Below, in pieces: positions 36,269 through 44,816 of a stretch of 64,000 nt of DNA (position 1 is the stretch's first letter; every line of letters starts with the position of its first letter). The DNA comes from Rhodovulum sp. ES.010 (GTDB lineage Bacteria; Pseudomonadota; Alphaproteobacteria; Rhodobacterales; Rhodobacteraceae): positions 506,001 to 570,000 of the forward strand of contig NZ_FSRS01000001.1 of NCBI RefSeq assembly GCF_900142935.1, in the 5' to 3' direction. The notes beneath the pieces were generated by a model. That model was not told where the DNA came from, did no database searches, and saw only the letters and a program-made list of their open reading frames with translations. A program made the position numbers and the translations under genes.

Positions 36269-36301
36269 CCTGTCTTCCGTCACTACGAGTACGATCGCCA
36301 T
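36254..36301 (-). CDS. ilvL: ilv leader peptide
   Basis: A 15-residue peptide, MAIVLVVTEDRRMGR, with a run of the regulatory amino acids Ile-Val-Leu-Val-Val at residues 3-7. A GAGGAG ribosome site lies 7 nt before the ATG at 36301. It is read shortly after the transcription start predicted from the promoter at 36330-36358 and ends 26 nt before the terminator stem. Stalling of ribosomes at the Ile/Val/Leu codons when branched-chain aminoacyl-tRNAs are scarce should let transcription pass into ilvI. Such leaders are known for ilvBN and ilvGMEDA operons in other bacteria; its existence here is read directly from the sequence. Confidence 0.9.
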   Translation of the reverse strand: MAIVLVVTEDRRMGR

Positions 36302-36329
36302 CGGGCACTCCTCGGGTCGCGTGCGCGGG

Positions 36330-36358
36330 ACATTAGGAGTGCACCGGTGCAGGGTCAA
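36330..36358 (-). promoter_or_regulatory. sigma-70 promoter of the ilv operon with spacer palindrome
   Basis: On the minus strand TTGACC (36358-36353) and TAATGT (36335-36330) are separated by exactly 17 bp, close to the housekeeping consensus. The predicted transcription start is near 36323, giving a short leader RNA before the leader peptide at 36301. The spacer holds a perfect 12-bp palindrome TGCACCGGTGCA at 36340-36351, well placed for a repressor or other regulator. Confidence 0.8.
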
Positions 36359-36676
36359 GCTGCAAAAGCCATAATTTTCGTGCTCCGCGACAAGTTAGCC
36401 TTTGCATTTGTTGCGGCCGGGGGCGTCTCGGCGCACGGATCGCAAACCCGACCGTGCCTTGGGGCGGGCGTCCCGCGCAGGTCCGGCGGCGGTGAACGAT
36501 CCGGCGGCGCCGGGCGCCCTGGCTGCTCGTGTTGCGTCCAGGCGGCCGGTCTTCGACATCGGGAAAATCCAACGCGGACCATTCCGGCTATTTAATTGAC
36601 GGGAAGCTGCGGCTAGATTGCGTGCATTCAAACGATCCGCCCGTCGATGGCGGGCCTAAATCTGGGAGGATAACCT

Positions 36677-37762
36677 ATGGATCGCCGTTCTTTCCTGAGA
36701 ACGTCCGCGCTGGGCGGTTCGGCCGCCGCCGCCACGACGCTGGCCGCGCCGGCCTATGCGCAGGGCAAGCGCACGCTCACGATGGTCACCACCTGGGGCC
36801 GCGGGCTGGCCGGCGTGCATGACGCGGCGCAGTATTGCGCCGACGGGATCACCGCGGTCACGGACGGGCAACTGACGGTCGACCTGAAGGCGGCCGGCGA
36901 ACTCGTGGGCGCCTTCGAGGTGTTCGACGCCGTTTCGGCCGGGCAGGCCGACATGTATCACGGGGTCGACTACTACTTCCTCGGCCAGCACCCCGCGCTG
37001 TCGTTTTTCAGCCAGATCCCGTTCGGCATGACGTTCCAGGAATTCAACAACTGGTTCTACCATGCCGGCGGCCGCGAACTGGCGGACGAGCTTTACGGCA
37101 TCTTCGGTCTCAAGGCCTTCCCGGCGGGGAATACCGGCCCGCAGGCCGGCGGCTGGTATTCGCGGGAAATCAACAGCCCCGAGGATTTCCAGGGCCTCAA
37201 GTTCCGCATGCCCGGCCAGGGCGGCGAGGTGCTGGGCAAGCTGGGCGCGAGCGTCCAGAACCTGCCGGGCGCCGAAGTCTACCAGGCACTGGCCTCGGGC
37301 GCGATCGAGGGCACCGAATGGATCGGCCCCTGGGCCGACGAGAAGGCCGGCTTCCAGGAGATCACCAAAATCTACTACACCGCCGGTTTCCACGAGCCCG
37401 GCCCGGTTCTGAACCTGACGCTCAACCTCGACACCTGGGAAAGCCTGACGCCGGCGCAGCAGGCCGCGGTTCAGCAGGTCGCGACCGCCTGCCACGGCTG
37501 GAACATGTCGCAGTTCATGGCCAACAACTCGTCCGCGCTGCAGCGTCTGCAGGCCGCCGGGGTGCAGGTCATGGAATTCCCCGACGCCGTCTGGGACGCC
37601 TTCGGCGCCGCCGCGCAGGAGGTCATCCAGGAGTCGATGGACGACGAGATCTACGCGACGTGCCATGAAAGCTACATGGCCTCGCTGAAGAGCTCGGCCG
37701 GCTGGAACAGCCGCTCGCAGGCGATCTTCACCGAACAGCGCGACCGCGTGATCGGCCTCTGA
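36677..37762 (+). CDS. TRAP transporter solute-binding protein, probably for 2-oxoacids
   Basis: A 361-residue DctP-family binding protein with a twin-arginine signal (DRRSFLRTSALGG, cleavage near residue 28). The mature protein has MVTTWGRGLAGVHDAAQYCA, FDAVSAGQADMYHGVDYY and the long helix-bounded FRMPGQGGEVLGKLGASVQN with the carboxylate-binding arginine. Its closest known relatives by pattern are TakP-like proteins that bind pyruvate and other 2-oxoacids with a cation. GGGAGGATAACCT precedes the start. It is followed by a stem-loop and then both membrane subunits, so it should deliver substrate to them in the periplasm. Ligand identity is inference. Confidence 0.88.
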   Translation: MDRRSFLRTSALGGSAAAATTLAAPAYAQGKRTLTMVTTWGRGLAGVHDAAQYCADGITAVTDGQLTVDLKAAGELVGAFEVFDAVSAGQADMYHGVDYYFLGQHPALSFFSQIPFGMTFQEFNNWFYHAGGRELADELYGIFGLKAFPAGNTGPQAGGWYSREINSPEDFQGLKFRMPGQGGEVLGKLGASVQNLPGAEVYQALASGAIEGTEWIGPWADEKAGFQEITKIYYTAGFHEPGPVLNLTLNLDTWESLTPAQQAAVQQVATACHGWNMSQFMANNSSALQRLQAAGVQVMEFPDAVWDAFGAAAQEVIQESMDDEIYATCHESYMASLKSSAGWNSRSQAIFTEQRDRVIGL

Positions 37763-37783
37763 GCCGACGCGGCCGGAACCGGC

Positions 37784-37809
37784 GCGCCCCCGCCCATGCG
37801 CGGGGGCGC
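37784..37809 (+). other. Stem-loop after the TRAP binding-protein gene
   Basis: GCGCCCCCGC (37784-37793) pairs with GCGGGGGCGC (37800-37809), a 10-bp stem with a 6-nt loop, 21 nt after the binding-protein stop and 74 nt before the small permease gene. There is no U tract. It likely stabilises the binding-protein mRNA or partly attenuates the permease genes. Confidence 0.6.
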
Positions 37810-37883
37810 CACCTTCGGCGTTTTGCATCGGGCGCGGGGGCATCGGGCCCGATTCGCGACGCCTAAGCGACAGGGGGGCGAAG

Positions 37884-38813
37884 ATGGAAGACGCGGCATC
37901 GCCCGGCGCGCTGGGCGCGTTGGTCGACGGGGGGCTCTGGATTCTGACGAACATCGCGATGGCGTTCTACAATTTCGGCTACGCGGTGACGCATCCCGGG
38001 CTGTGGCTGGACTGGTCGAACAAGGAAGCGATCATGCGCGTCGTCTATTACGGCGGCTCGGTCGAATTCTTCTTCGTGGTGTTCGCGGCCTTCCTGGTGC
38101 TGACCGCGCTGGGGCTGTGGCGGCGGTCGATCATGTGGGGCACCGTGCGGGTGCTGGAGGGCTTCGCCAACACCGTGGGCCGGTTCTTCGCCTGGGCGGG
38201 CCTGTTGATGGTGCTGCAGCAGATCATGATCGTGTTCCTGCAGCGCATCTTCCGGGTGGCCGAGATCCAGCTTGGGCCGCTGGGCTATTCCTTTGCCAAG
38301 GACCTCAGCTGGTGGTCGGAAGAGCTCAAGTTCTACAACGCGATGATCGTGTGCCTGTGCGTGTCCTACACCTTCGTGCAGTCGGGCCACGTGCGCGTGG
38401 ACCTGGTCTATTCCGCCGTCAGCCACCGCACGAAGCGGCTGATCGACATGTTCGGGGCGCTGTTCTTCATGGTGCCGGCCGCGGTGCTGACCTGGATGTA
38501 CGGCTGGTACTTCCTGTGGCGGCATCTCATCACGCCCAAGCCCTCGGCCTCGGAGTCGCTCGACCGGCTGATGATGAAGGCGCGCGCGCTGCGGTGGAAC
38601 GTCGAGACGATCGGGTTCTCGCCCAACGGCTTCAACGGCTATTTCCTGTTCAAGGTGCTGCTGGTGGCCTTCACCGCGCTGGTGTTCCTGCAGGCCATCG
38701 CGTTCTTCTACCGCTCGTTCCTCGAATATGTCGAAGGGGAAGAGAGCGCGGGGAAATACCTCGACAGGGACAGCCTCGGGGCAGGCGACGACGCCTATGA
38801 AGGCGCGCATTAA
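37884..38813 (+). CDS. TRAP transporter small membrane subunit (DctQ type), enlarged
   Basis: A 309-residue membrane protein of the DctQ family. Most DctQ proteins are about 160-200 residues; here an N-terminal extension with its own helix and a long loop between later helices (KPSASESLDRLMMKARALRW, about 230-255) account for the excess. SIMWGTVRVLEGFANTVGRF, SGHVRVDLVYSAVS and the last hydrophobic run FLFKVLLVAFTALVFLQAIA are recognisable. CAGGGGGGCGAAG precedes the start. It pairs with the large subunit at 38832 to form the sodium-coupled channel. Confidence 0.86.
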   Translation: MEDAASPGALGALVDGGLWILTNIAMAFYNFGYAVTHPGLWLDWSNKEAIMRVVYYGGSVEFFFVVFAAFLVLTALGLWRRSIMWGTVRVLEGFANTVGRFFAWAGLLMVLQQIMIVFLQRIFRVAEIQLGPLGYSFAKDLSWWSEELKFYNAMIVCLCVSYTFVQSGHVRVDLVYSAVSHRTKRLIDMFGALFFMVPAAVLTWMYGWYFLWRHLITPKPSASESLDRLMMKARALRWNVETIGFSPNGFNGYFLFKVLLVAFTALVFLQAIAFFYRSFLEYVEGEESAGKYLDRDSLGAGDDAYEGAH

Positions 38814-38831
38814 AGGGGCGGGGCGAGTCAC

Positions 38832-41192
38832 ATGCTTTTCGGACTAGACGGCATCGAGATCGGCCTGATTATCGTTTTTCTCTGCCTGTTCTCGGGCATC
38901 CTGTCGGGTTTCCCGGTCGCCTTCGCCATCGGCGGCGCGGCGGTCATCTCGTTCGGGATCATCGCCGCGCTCGACAGCGCGGGGCTGCTCATCCACCAGG
39001 CCATCGACACCGGCAGCGCGGCCTATGACACGCTGGTCGCGCAGGGCATCCATCCCAACGAGATCTCGGTCTTCCGATACCCGGAACTGCCCCGCTACGG
39101 GACCGCGCTGTTCCCGCAGGGCTGGGAGATGGCGCTGGACCGCAACATCAGCTTCATCGTCAACCGCATGAACGAGCGCGTGCTGGCGGGGCAGTCGATC
39201 GAGACGCTGCTGGCGGTGCTGATGTTCGTGATGATGGGCATCACGCTGGAGCGGTCGAGGATCGCCAACGACCTGCTCACCACCATGGCGCGGGTCTTCG
39301 GCCCCTGGCCGGGCGGGCTGGCCGTGTCGGTCGTGGTCGTCGGGGCCTTCCTCGCCGCGTCCACGGGCATCGTGGGGGCGACCGTGGTGACGATGGGGCT
39401 GCTGTCGCTGCCGACCATGCTGCGCAACCGCTATTCGCCGGAACTGGCCACCGGGGTGATCGCGGCGAGCGGGACCCTGGGCCAGATCATCCCGCCCTCG
39501 ATCGTCATCGTTCTTCTGGGCACGCTGGCGGGCGATCTTTACGCCACCGCGCAGGAAGCCCGGGCGCAGGAGGTGGGCTGTTCCGACGCGCTGACCTACC
39601 TGGGCGAAGCCGCGGTGGTCTCGGTCGGCACGCTGTTCCAGGCGGCGATCCTGCCGGGCATCCTGCTGGCCGGGCTCTACGCCGCCTATGCCTTCGGCTT
39701 CGCGCTTTTCAACCCGTCCAAGGCGCCGCCGGTCATCGACGGCGGCGCGGCGGGCAGGCCCGCGCAGTCGCGCAACGAGGCGCTGGTGTGGTTTCTGGGC
39801 GCGCCGGTCGCGCTGATCGGCGGCGCGCTGCTGGCGGGCGCCGTGGGTCTTGTCGGCAGCCAGGACATCACCGTCAGCAGCTACACCGACCGCGGCGAGG
39901 CGGCCGTCCTGCGCACCAATGTCTCCGACCGGTGCCGCGCGGCGATGATCGAGTTGCACGGGCAGGAGAAATGGGACCGCGCGGTCGCCCAGCAACGGGC
40001 CATCGACGAGTCGGGCGGGGCCGTCGAGGCGCATGAACGCAGCGCCGAGGAACTGGCCGTGGCACGCGCAGAGAAGATCGCCGCAGCCGCGCCGCTCTCG
40101 ACTTCCATCGTGACCGGCTTCGTGTTGCTGGCGCTGCTGCTGACCACCGCGCGCGGCGTGGTGCCGGGCGCCGATCCGCGCCCGCTGCTGATCGGGGCGG
40201 CCGGCGTCGCGCTGGCCTTCCTCGCCGATGCGCTGTTCATCTCGCCACTGACATCGTCGGGCGCGAGCTTCCTGATCCTGGCGATCCCGCTGGCCCTGAC
40301 GCTTTACGGGGTGCGCGTGGCGGTGGGCATGCTCGGCCAGTCCGACCTCTTGCGCGTGGTGTTCCCGCCGCTCGTCCTGATCGTGGCGGTGCTCGGCTCG
40401 ATCCTCGGGGGCATCACCAACCCGACGCCCGCGGCGGCGCTGGGGGCGGGCGGGGCGCTGATGCTCGCGGCCTATCGCAAGCTCAAGGAAGAGCAGCGCA
40501 GCGGCAAGCTGATCATCTGGGCGTCCTTCGCCATCGTCATCATGATCCTGGCCGGCGTGAATTTCGACCTGCGGGTCAGCCGCGACACGGTGCCCTTCGA
40601 GGACTGGGTGGCCTTCTTCGTCGCCCAGGGCGCGTATCACTTCGCGATGTTCGGCATCCTCTACGCATGCTGGGTGCTGTTCCGGTCCGGCGTTCTGCCG
40701 CCGGTGGTGCGCGAGACCGCCAAGGTCACCTCGATGGTGTTCACCATCCTGATCGGTTCGCAGCTTCTGAACCTGGTCGTCATCTCCTTCGGGGGCGAGC
40801 ATTACATCCAGCAGTTCCTGCGCAGCTTCGACAACGAGTTCACGGTGTTCCTGATCGTGATGCTGGTGCTGTTCATCCTTGGCTTCGTGCTGGACTTCCT
40901 CGAGATCATCTACATCGTCGTGCCCATCGTGGGCCCGGTGATCTATGGCGGAAGCTTCGATCCGAAATGGGTGACGATCATGATCGCGGTGAACCTGCAG
41001 ACCAGCTTCCTGACGCCGCCCTTCGGCTTCGCGCTCTTCTACCTGCGCGGCGTCGCGCCGAAGGAGGTCACGACGCTGCAGATCTATCGCGGCGTTCTGC
41101 CCTTCGTCCTGATCCAGGTGGTCGGGCTTGCGCTGCTCTGGGCCTTCCCCGGGATCGTGACCATCGTGCCGGACCTGCTGCCGGGGGGGTGA
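38832..41192 (+). CDS. TRAP transporter large membrane subunit (DctM type), enlarged
   Basis: A 786-residue DctM-family permease, far longer than the usual 430. The DctM core is recognisable at both ends: GFPVAFAIGGAAVISFG and LERSRIANDLLTTMARVFG in the first half, with FLAASTGIVGATVVTMGLLS, then LDFLEIIYIVVPIVGPVIYG and TSFLTPPFGFALFYLRGVAP near the C terminus. About 220 residues between positions 300 and 520 are inserted; they hold a charged loop rich in Glu/Ala/Arg and extra membrane helices. A shorter insertion sits near residues 55-105. Large permeases of this kind are known with TakP-like binding proteins. Ends 41 nt before the convergent peroxidase gene. Confidence 0.86.
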   Translation: MLFGLDGIEIGLIIVFLCLFSGILSGFPVAFAIGGAAVISFGIIAALDSAGLLIHQAIDTGSAAYDTLVAQGIHPNEISVFRYPELPRYGTALFPQGWEMALDRNISFIVNRMNERVLAGQSIETLLAVLMFVMMGITLERSRIANDLLTTMARVFGPWPGGLAVSVVVVGAFLAASTGIVGATVVTMGLLSLPTMLRNRYSPELATGVIAASGTLGQIIPPSIVIVLLGTLAGDLYATAQEARAQEVGCSDALTYLGEAAVVSVGTLFQAAILPGILLAGLYAAYAFGFALFNPSKAPPVIDGGAAGRPAQSRNEALVWFLGAPVALIGGALLAGAVGLVGSQDITVSSYTDRGEAAVLRTNVSDRCRAAMIELHGQEKWDRAVAQQRAIDESGGAVEAHERSAEELAVARAEKIAAAAPLSTSIVTGFVLLALLLTTARGVVPGADPRPLLIGAAGVALAFLADALFISPLTSSGASFLILAIPLALTLYGVRVAVGMLGQSDLLRVVFPPLVLIVAVLGSILGGITNPTPAAALGAGGALMLAAYRKLKEEQRSGKLIIWASFAIVIMILAGVNFDLRVSRDTVPFEDWVAFFVAQGAYHFAMFGILYACWVLFRSGVLPPVVRETAKVTSMVFTILIGSQLLNLVVISFGGEHYIQQFLRSFDNEFTVFLIVMLVLFILGFVLDFLEIIYIVVPIVGPVIYGGSFDPKWVTIMIAVNLQTSFLTPPFGFALFYLRGVAPKEVTTLQIYRGVLPFVLIQVVGLALLWAFPGIVTIVPDLLPGG

Positions 41193-41217
41193 GCCGGGCG
41201 CCGGGTGCCCGCCCGGC
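41193..41217 (+). terminator. Hairpin after the TRAP operon
   Basis: GCCGGGCG (41193-41200) pairs with CGCCCGGC (41210-41217) over a 9-nt loop, starting directly after the large-permease stop. It has no U tract, so termination may depend on Rho; it also faces the convergent peroxidase gene. Confidence 0.45.
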
Positions 41218-41232
41218 ATCGGGGGGCTGTCC

Positions 41233-42732
41233 TCAGCCGTCGCCGATCGGGTTCAACTCGTCGACCAGCCGCAGCATGTCGGCCATCGTGAAATCGCCGT
41301 CGGTCGCGCCGGGCAGGGTCGGCCGCCAGCCGGGGCCGCGCTGCCACAGGTAGGATTGCTGGTCGCCATGGACGAGGCCGACCAGCACCTCGGCCACCAG
41401 CGCGGAGCCCACCGGGCCCAGCCGCTCGCCGTCGCCTTTCACAGCCGCCTCCTTGAGAATGTAGTACCAGAGCGGTGTCTGGGTGTGCAGGCCGTGCTGC
41501 GCCGCGACCTGCCCGTCGGGACCGCTGGCCAGTTCGTCCGCCGTGATGCGGTCGTGGATGTCCATGGCCTCGGCGACCGACTGTCCCGACGGCAGGCCCA
41601 TCTGCACCCCGCGCTTGAGGTTGCGGAAGGCGAGGTTGCCGCCGCCGCCCGGCAGCGTGTGCAGTTCCGCGGCGAGGAAGCCGTCGAGCTTGCGGGAGGG
41701 GCTGTGCGTGACGGTGTCGTCGAGGTCGTAGAACCGGCGCCAGTCGATGATCCAGTTCGACGGCAGGTGCGAGACCGGCAGCGGCCCGGTGGGCGGCTGC
41801 GGCGCAAGATCGCCGATGATCTGGCCCGACAGCCCGGTGAAGCCGAACAGCAGCGAGAAATCGGCATTCGGGAAGACCCGGTTGTAATCGTAGTCCTGCC
41901 GCACCATCGAATGCCCCAGCCGGTAGGCGGCGCCGGAGAATTCCACCGGCATGTAGGGCAGCCGCTTGAAGCGGTAGAACTTGCGCCCGTCATGCAGGAT
42001 GCGGTCGACCGTCCCCGGCGCGGTCAGCCGGCCGAGGAAGTCGTGCAGCACGATCCACTGGTAGTGCCAGGTCACCGTCTGGCGCGCCTCGAGAAACAGC
42101 GCCTCGTCGGCGACGCCCTGATCCGCGAGCATGTCCACCACCTTGTTGTGGAACTTCAGGAACGCCAGGTGGGTCTGCGCCACCACCAGGTTCTCGTCGT
42201 TGCGGTGATCGCCGATCAGGGCCTGGCCCTCGGGGCTGCGCGGCAGGTCGTTGCGGAACTCGCCGGTGATGCCGCCGAAATCGACCGTGATGTTGCGCCC
42301 GACAAGCAGCTTGGGCGTCGGCTTTCCGGTTCCGGGATCGCGGGCATACATGTGCGGGCTGCCATCCGGCCCGCGGCCATAGATGCTGTCGAGATCCAGG
42401 CTCGGGCTGCGAAAGTTCTGCACCGCGGTCGGGTCGCGCATCTTCTCGCCGAGCGAGGTCAGGTCGAGCGTGATGTCGTGGTCGACGAACTGCCCGAGAT
42501 AGGTGAAGCCCGCCGGAATGCGCGGGTTGTCGCCGCTCAGGCTGCCGTCGTCCATCATCGCCTGCGACAGGGCCTGCAGGCGGTCGTCGTCGACATTGAG
42601 GCCGGGCAGGCCCGGAAACATGCGCCCGAACTTGCCCGGGTCGTCATGGCCCGACAGCGTGTTGAGAGAGTTGCGGGTCGGGTGCCGGCCCGCGCCGCCG
42701 TGATGCGGGTTGAGATTAATGGCGTATGACAA
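41233..42732 (-). CDS. Animal-type haem peroxidase
   Basis: A 499-residue protein of the animal haem-dependent peroxidase superfamily (peroxinectin/peroxicin type). The distal histidine motif is FTYLGQFVDHDITLD, followed by the catalytic stretch GDHRNDENLVVAQTHLAFLK and the proximal histidine motif AAYRLGHSMVRQDY; the order and spacing fit the family. No signal peptide or transmembrane segment is seen. The start at 42732 is a TTG preceded by GGAGAGG at 7-8 nt; an in-frame ATG at 42777 is less likely because the intervening residues are encoded by AT-rich non-coding-like sequence. Substrates are probably halides or phenols with hydrogen peroxide. Its neighbours give no hint of a partner. Confidence 0.88.
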   Translation of the reverse strand: MSYAINLNPHHGGAGRHPTRNSLNTLSGHDDPGKFGRMFPGLPGLNVDDDRLQALSQAMMDDGSLSGDNPRIPAGFTYLGQFVDHDITLDLTSLGEKMRDPTAVQNFRSPSLDLDSIYGRGPDGSPHMYARDPGTGKPTPKLLVGRNITVDFGGITGEFRNDLPRSPEGQALIGDHRNDENLVVAQTHLAFLKFHNKVVDMLADQGVADEALFLEARQTVTWHYQWIVLHDFLGRLTAPGTVDRILHDGRKFYRFKRLPYMPVEFSGAAYRLGHSMVRQDYDYNRVFPNADFSLLFGFTGLSGQIIGDLAPQPPTGPLPVSHLPSNWIIDWRRFYDLDDTVTHSPSRKLDGFLAAELHTLPGGGGNLAFRNLKRGVQMGLPSGQSVAEAMDIHDRITADELASGPDGQVAAQHGLHTQTPLWYYILKEAAVKGDGERLGPVGSALVAEVLVGLVHGDQQSYLWQRGPGWRPTLPGATDGDFTMADMLRLVDELNPIGDG

Positions 42733-42810
42733 AGCTTTGCCTCTCCAAAAAAGGAAAATTTCTGCACAGGAAACCAAATTCGAACTGGAATAGATTTACT
42801 GTATAGCACG

Positions 42811-42837
42811 ACGCGCCCTCGAAAGCGGCGCGTTTTT
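42811..42837 (+). terminator. Orphan terminator-like hairpin
   Basis: ACGCGCC (42811-42817) pairs with GGCGCGT (42827-42833) over a 9-nt loop and runs into TTTTT at 42833-42837 on the plus strand. No plus-strand gene precedes it. On the minus strand it lies 95 nt after the aminoacyl-tRNA-protein transferase stop but lacks a downstream U tract. Confidence 0.5.
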
Positions 42838-42931
42838 CGTGGGGACGGTCCGGTGCGCGAGCGTCGGCCGACCGCGTGTCACGGCACGCAGCGGGGGAAA
42901 ATGCCGACGGTCGTTGCGGGGCACGCGGCGC

Positions 42932-43774
42932 TCAGCCCTTGGTCGGGCGGCTGTCGGGCAGGGTGATCTTGGCGACCTGCTCGGCGATCGGCGCGACCGA
43001 AAGCGGATGGGTCTCGCCCTCGTGATCCGTCGGGTCGCCGAGTTCCTGCCATAGGCCGTTCTTGTAGATCTCGAGGGCAGAGAAGCTCGACTTATAGCCC
43101 ATCTTCGGGCTGCCCGGCACCCAGTAGCCGAGATAGACGTAAGGCAGCCCCGCCTCGCGCGCGATCTCGACATGGTCGAGGATCACGTAGGTGCCGACCG
43201 ACAGCTTGGTGCGCTCGGGGTCGTAGAAGGAATAGACCATCGAAAGCCCGTCATCGAGGATGTCGGTCAGGCTGACCGCGGCCAGCGGGCGGTGCCGGCT
43301 GCCCGGCTCGGGCTCGGGCTCGGCGCTGTATTCCACCACGCGCGAGCGCACCGGCGTTTCCTCGATCATCGCGGCGAATTCGAAGATGTCCATGTCGGCC
43401 ATCCCGCCATCGGCGTGCCGGCTGTCGAGGTAGCGGCGGAACAGCGTGTACTGTTCCTCGGTGGCCCAGGGCGAACTCGCCTGCCGCTTCAGGTCGGCGT
43501 TGCGGTTCCACGCCTTGCGCTGGCTGCGGCTGGGCTTGAAGTCCGCCACCCGGATGCGCGCCGAGAGGCAGGCGGCGCAATCGGCGCAGGCCGGTCGGTA
43601 GAGCACGTTCTGCGAGCGCCGGAAGCCCTGCTTGGACAGCGCGTCGTTCAGCGTCTCGGCGGTTTCGCCCTGGAGCGCGGTGAACAGCTTGCGCTCCATC
43701 CGCCGGGGCAGATAGGGGCAGGGCTGGGGGGCCGTGACATAGAATTGAGGCGCGAGCGGGAGCGTGTGGCGCAT
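42932..43774 (-). CDS. bpt: Aspartate/glutamate leucyltransferase (aminoacyl-tRNA-protein transferase)
   Basis: A 280-residue GNAT-fold transferase of the Ate1/Bpt family. The N-terminal signature [19 protein letters not shown] and the cysteine cluster [14 protein letters not shown] are conserved; the C-terminal half carries [20 protein letters not shown] and [20 protein letters not shown]. It adds leucine from Leu-tRNA to proteins bearing N-terminal Asp or Glu, marking them for ClpS/ClpAP degradation. The length and the lack of eukaryote-specific domains point to Bpt rather than Ate1. It lies downstream of an RDD-family gene on the same strand. Confidence 0.93.
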   Translation of the reverse strand: MRHTLPLAPQFYVTAPQPCPYLPRRMERKLFTALQGETAETLNDALSKQGFRRSQNVLYRPACADCAACLSARIRVADFKPSRSQRKAWNRNADLKRQASSPWATEEQYTLFRRYLDSRHADGGMADMDIFEFAAMIEETPVRSRVVEYSAEPEPEPGSRHRPLAAVSLTDILDDGLSMVYSFYDPERTKLSVGTYVILDHVEIAREAGLPYVYLGYWVPGSPKMGYKSSFSALEIYKNGLWQELGDPTDHEGETHPLSVAPIAEQVAKITLPDSRPTKG

Positions 43775-43856
43775 CGGTCCGAGGGGTCGTTTCCGCGTGT
43801 GACACGAAAGCTAACATCGGTTTCGCGCAAATGCCAAGGGGTCGGTTGCAGGGCCC

Positions 43857-44315
43857 TCAGGCTTGCGCCGGCCGGTTGATCGCGGCGGTACCCAGCATCA
43901 AGTCGTGCAGCCCCTGGGCCCGCGGCCCGGTCAGCATCAGCACGATCGAGACTACCTGCGGGATCACGAAGGCCGCCGAGACCGAGTAGATCAACGTGTG
44001 CAGCGCCGCCGTTCCCGTATCCAGCCGCTCGCCTCGGCCGTTGCGGATCTCGATTGCGACGAGCCGCATGCCCCAGGTGGCCGAACCGCGGGCGAGCGTG
44101 ACCGTGCGGTAGGCGAACCCGACGATTGCCGCGAAGAAGGGCAGGAACAGGACCGCGGCGAAGGCGGTGAAGGGCAGGGCGAGCAGCGCGAGCAGGATCA
44201 CGATGACCGTGTCAACCACCCAGGCGACGAGACGCTTGGTGGGGATGCCGTCGTAGAAGGCGGCATGCAGGTCGGGATCGGGTAGGCCCCAGTGGCGGTC
44301 GGTCTGGTCTGTCAT
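43857..44315 (-). CDS. RDD-family membrane protein
   Basis: A 152-residue membrane protein. The RDD motif region RLVAWVVDTVIVILLALLAL, a second helix pair near FLPFFAAIVGFAYRTVT and the conserved ATWGMRLVAIEIRNGRGE are visible, with four to five helices in all. RDD proteins are small inner-membrane proteins, some linked to cation exchange; the function here is unknown. It is followed at 82 nt by bpt on the same strand, and I see no ribosome site stronger than usual. Probably localised in the inner membrane. Confidence 0.88.
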   Translation of the reverse strand: MTDQTDRHWGLPDPDLHAAFYDGIPTKRLVAWVVDTVIVILLALLALPFTAFAAVLFLPFFAAIVGFAYRTVTLARGSATWGMRLVAIEIRNGRGERLDTGTAALHTLIYSVSAAFVIPQVVSIVLMLTGPRAQGLHDLMLGTAAINRPAQA

Positions 44316-44388
44316 GTCGTTGATGTAGGGGGCCTTGGCGTCAGGGGGAAGGGCGCGCGCCCGGCGGACGGGCGCGCGCTGCGGTCGT

Positions 44389-44790
44389 TCAGGTGGCGGC
44401 CGGCGTATCGGGCGTTTCGCGCGCGCCCCGCTCGCGTTCTTCCATGAACTGGTCGAACTCGGTCTGGTCCTTCGCCTTGCGCAGCCGTTCGAGGAACTCT
44501 TCGAAGGCGCGCTGCTCGTCCTCCAAGCGGCGCAGGGTCGCGTGCTTGTAGGCGTCGAAGGCGGTGTTGCCAGACGAGCGATAGGCGCCGTGGACGTGGC
44601 GCAGGCGGGCGTGGCGGGACTTGCAGCTGCCGCTGAACATGCGTTTGCTCCAGATCATGTAGAACAGGATGGCAAGGCCGATGGGCCAAAACAGGATGAA
44701 GCCGATCACCATGGCGGCGATCCAGGCCCCTTTCCCGCGTTCGTCGAGCCAGGTTTCGGCCCGGCCGGGCCAGGTGGCGGCGGAAGACAT
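44389..44790 (-). CDS. DUF2852 membrane protein
   Basis: A 133-residue protein of the DUF2852 family, common in alphaproteobacteria. One hydrophobic hairpin near the N terminus (AAMVIGFILFWPIGLAILFY) is followed by the basic segment SKRMFSG and a charged, probably coiled-coil C terminus (DEQRAFEEFLERLRKAKDQT). The family has no known function. GGAGA precedes the start. Two matching palindromes at 44817-44835 and 44876-44894 lie upstream, at about -27 and -86 relative to the start, and are likely operators. Confidence 0.9.
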   Translation of the reverse strand: MSSAATWPGRAETWLDERGKGAWIAAMVIGFILFWPIGLAILFYMIWSKRMFSGSCKSRHARLRHVHGAYRSSGNTAFDAYKHATLRRLEDEQRAFEEFLERLRKAKDQTEFDQFMEERERGARETPDTPAAT

Positions 44791-44816
44791 GTGGGTTCTC
44801 CTGTGGTCGTGGTCGG

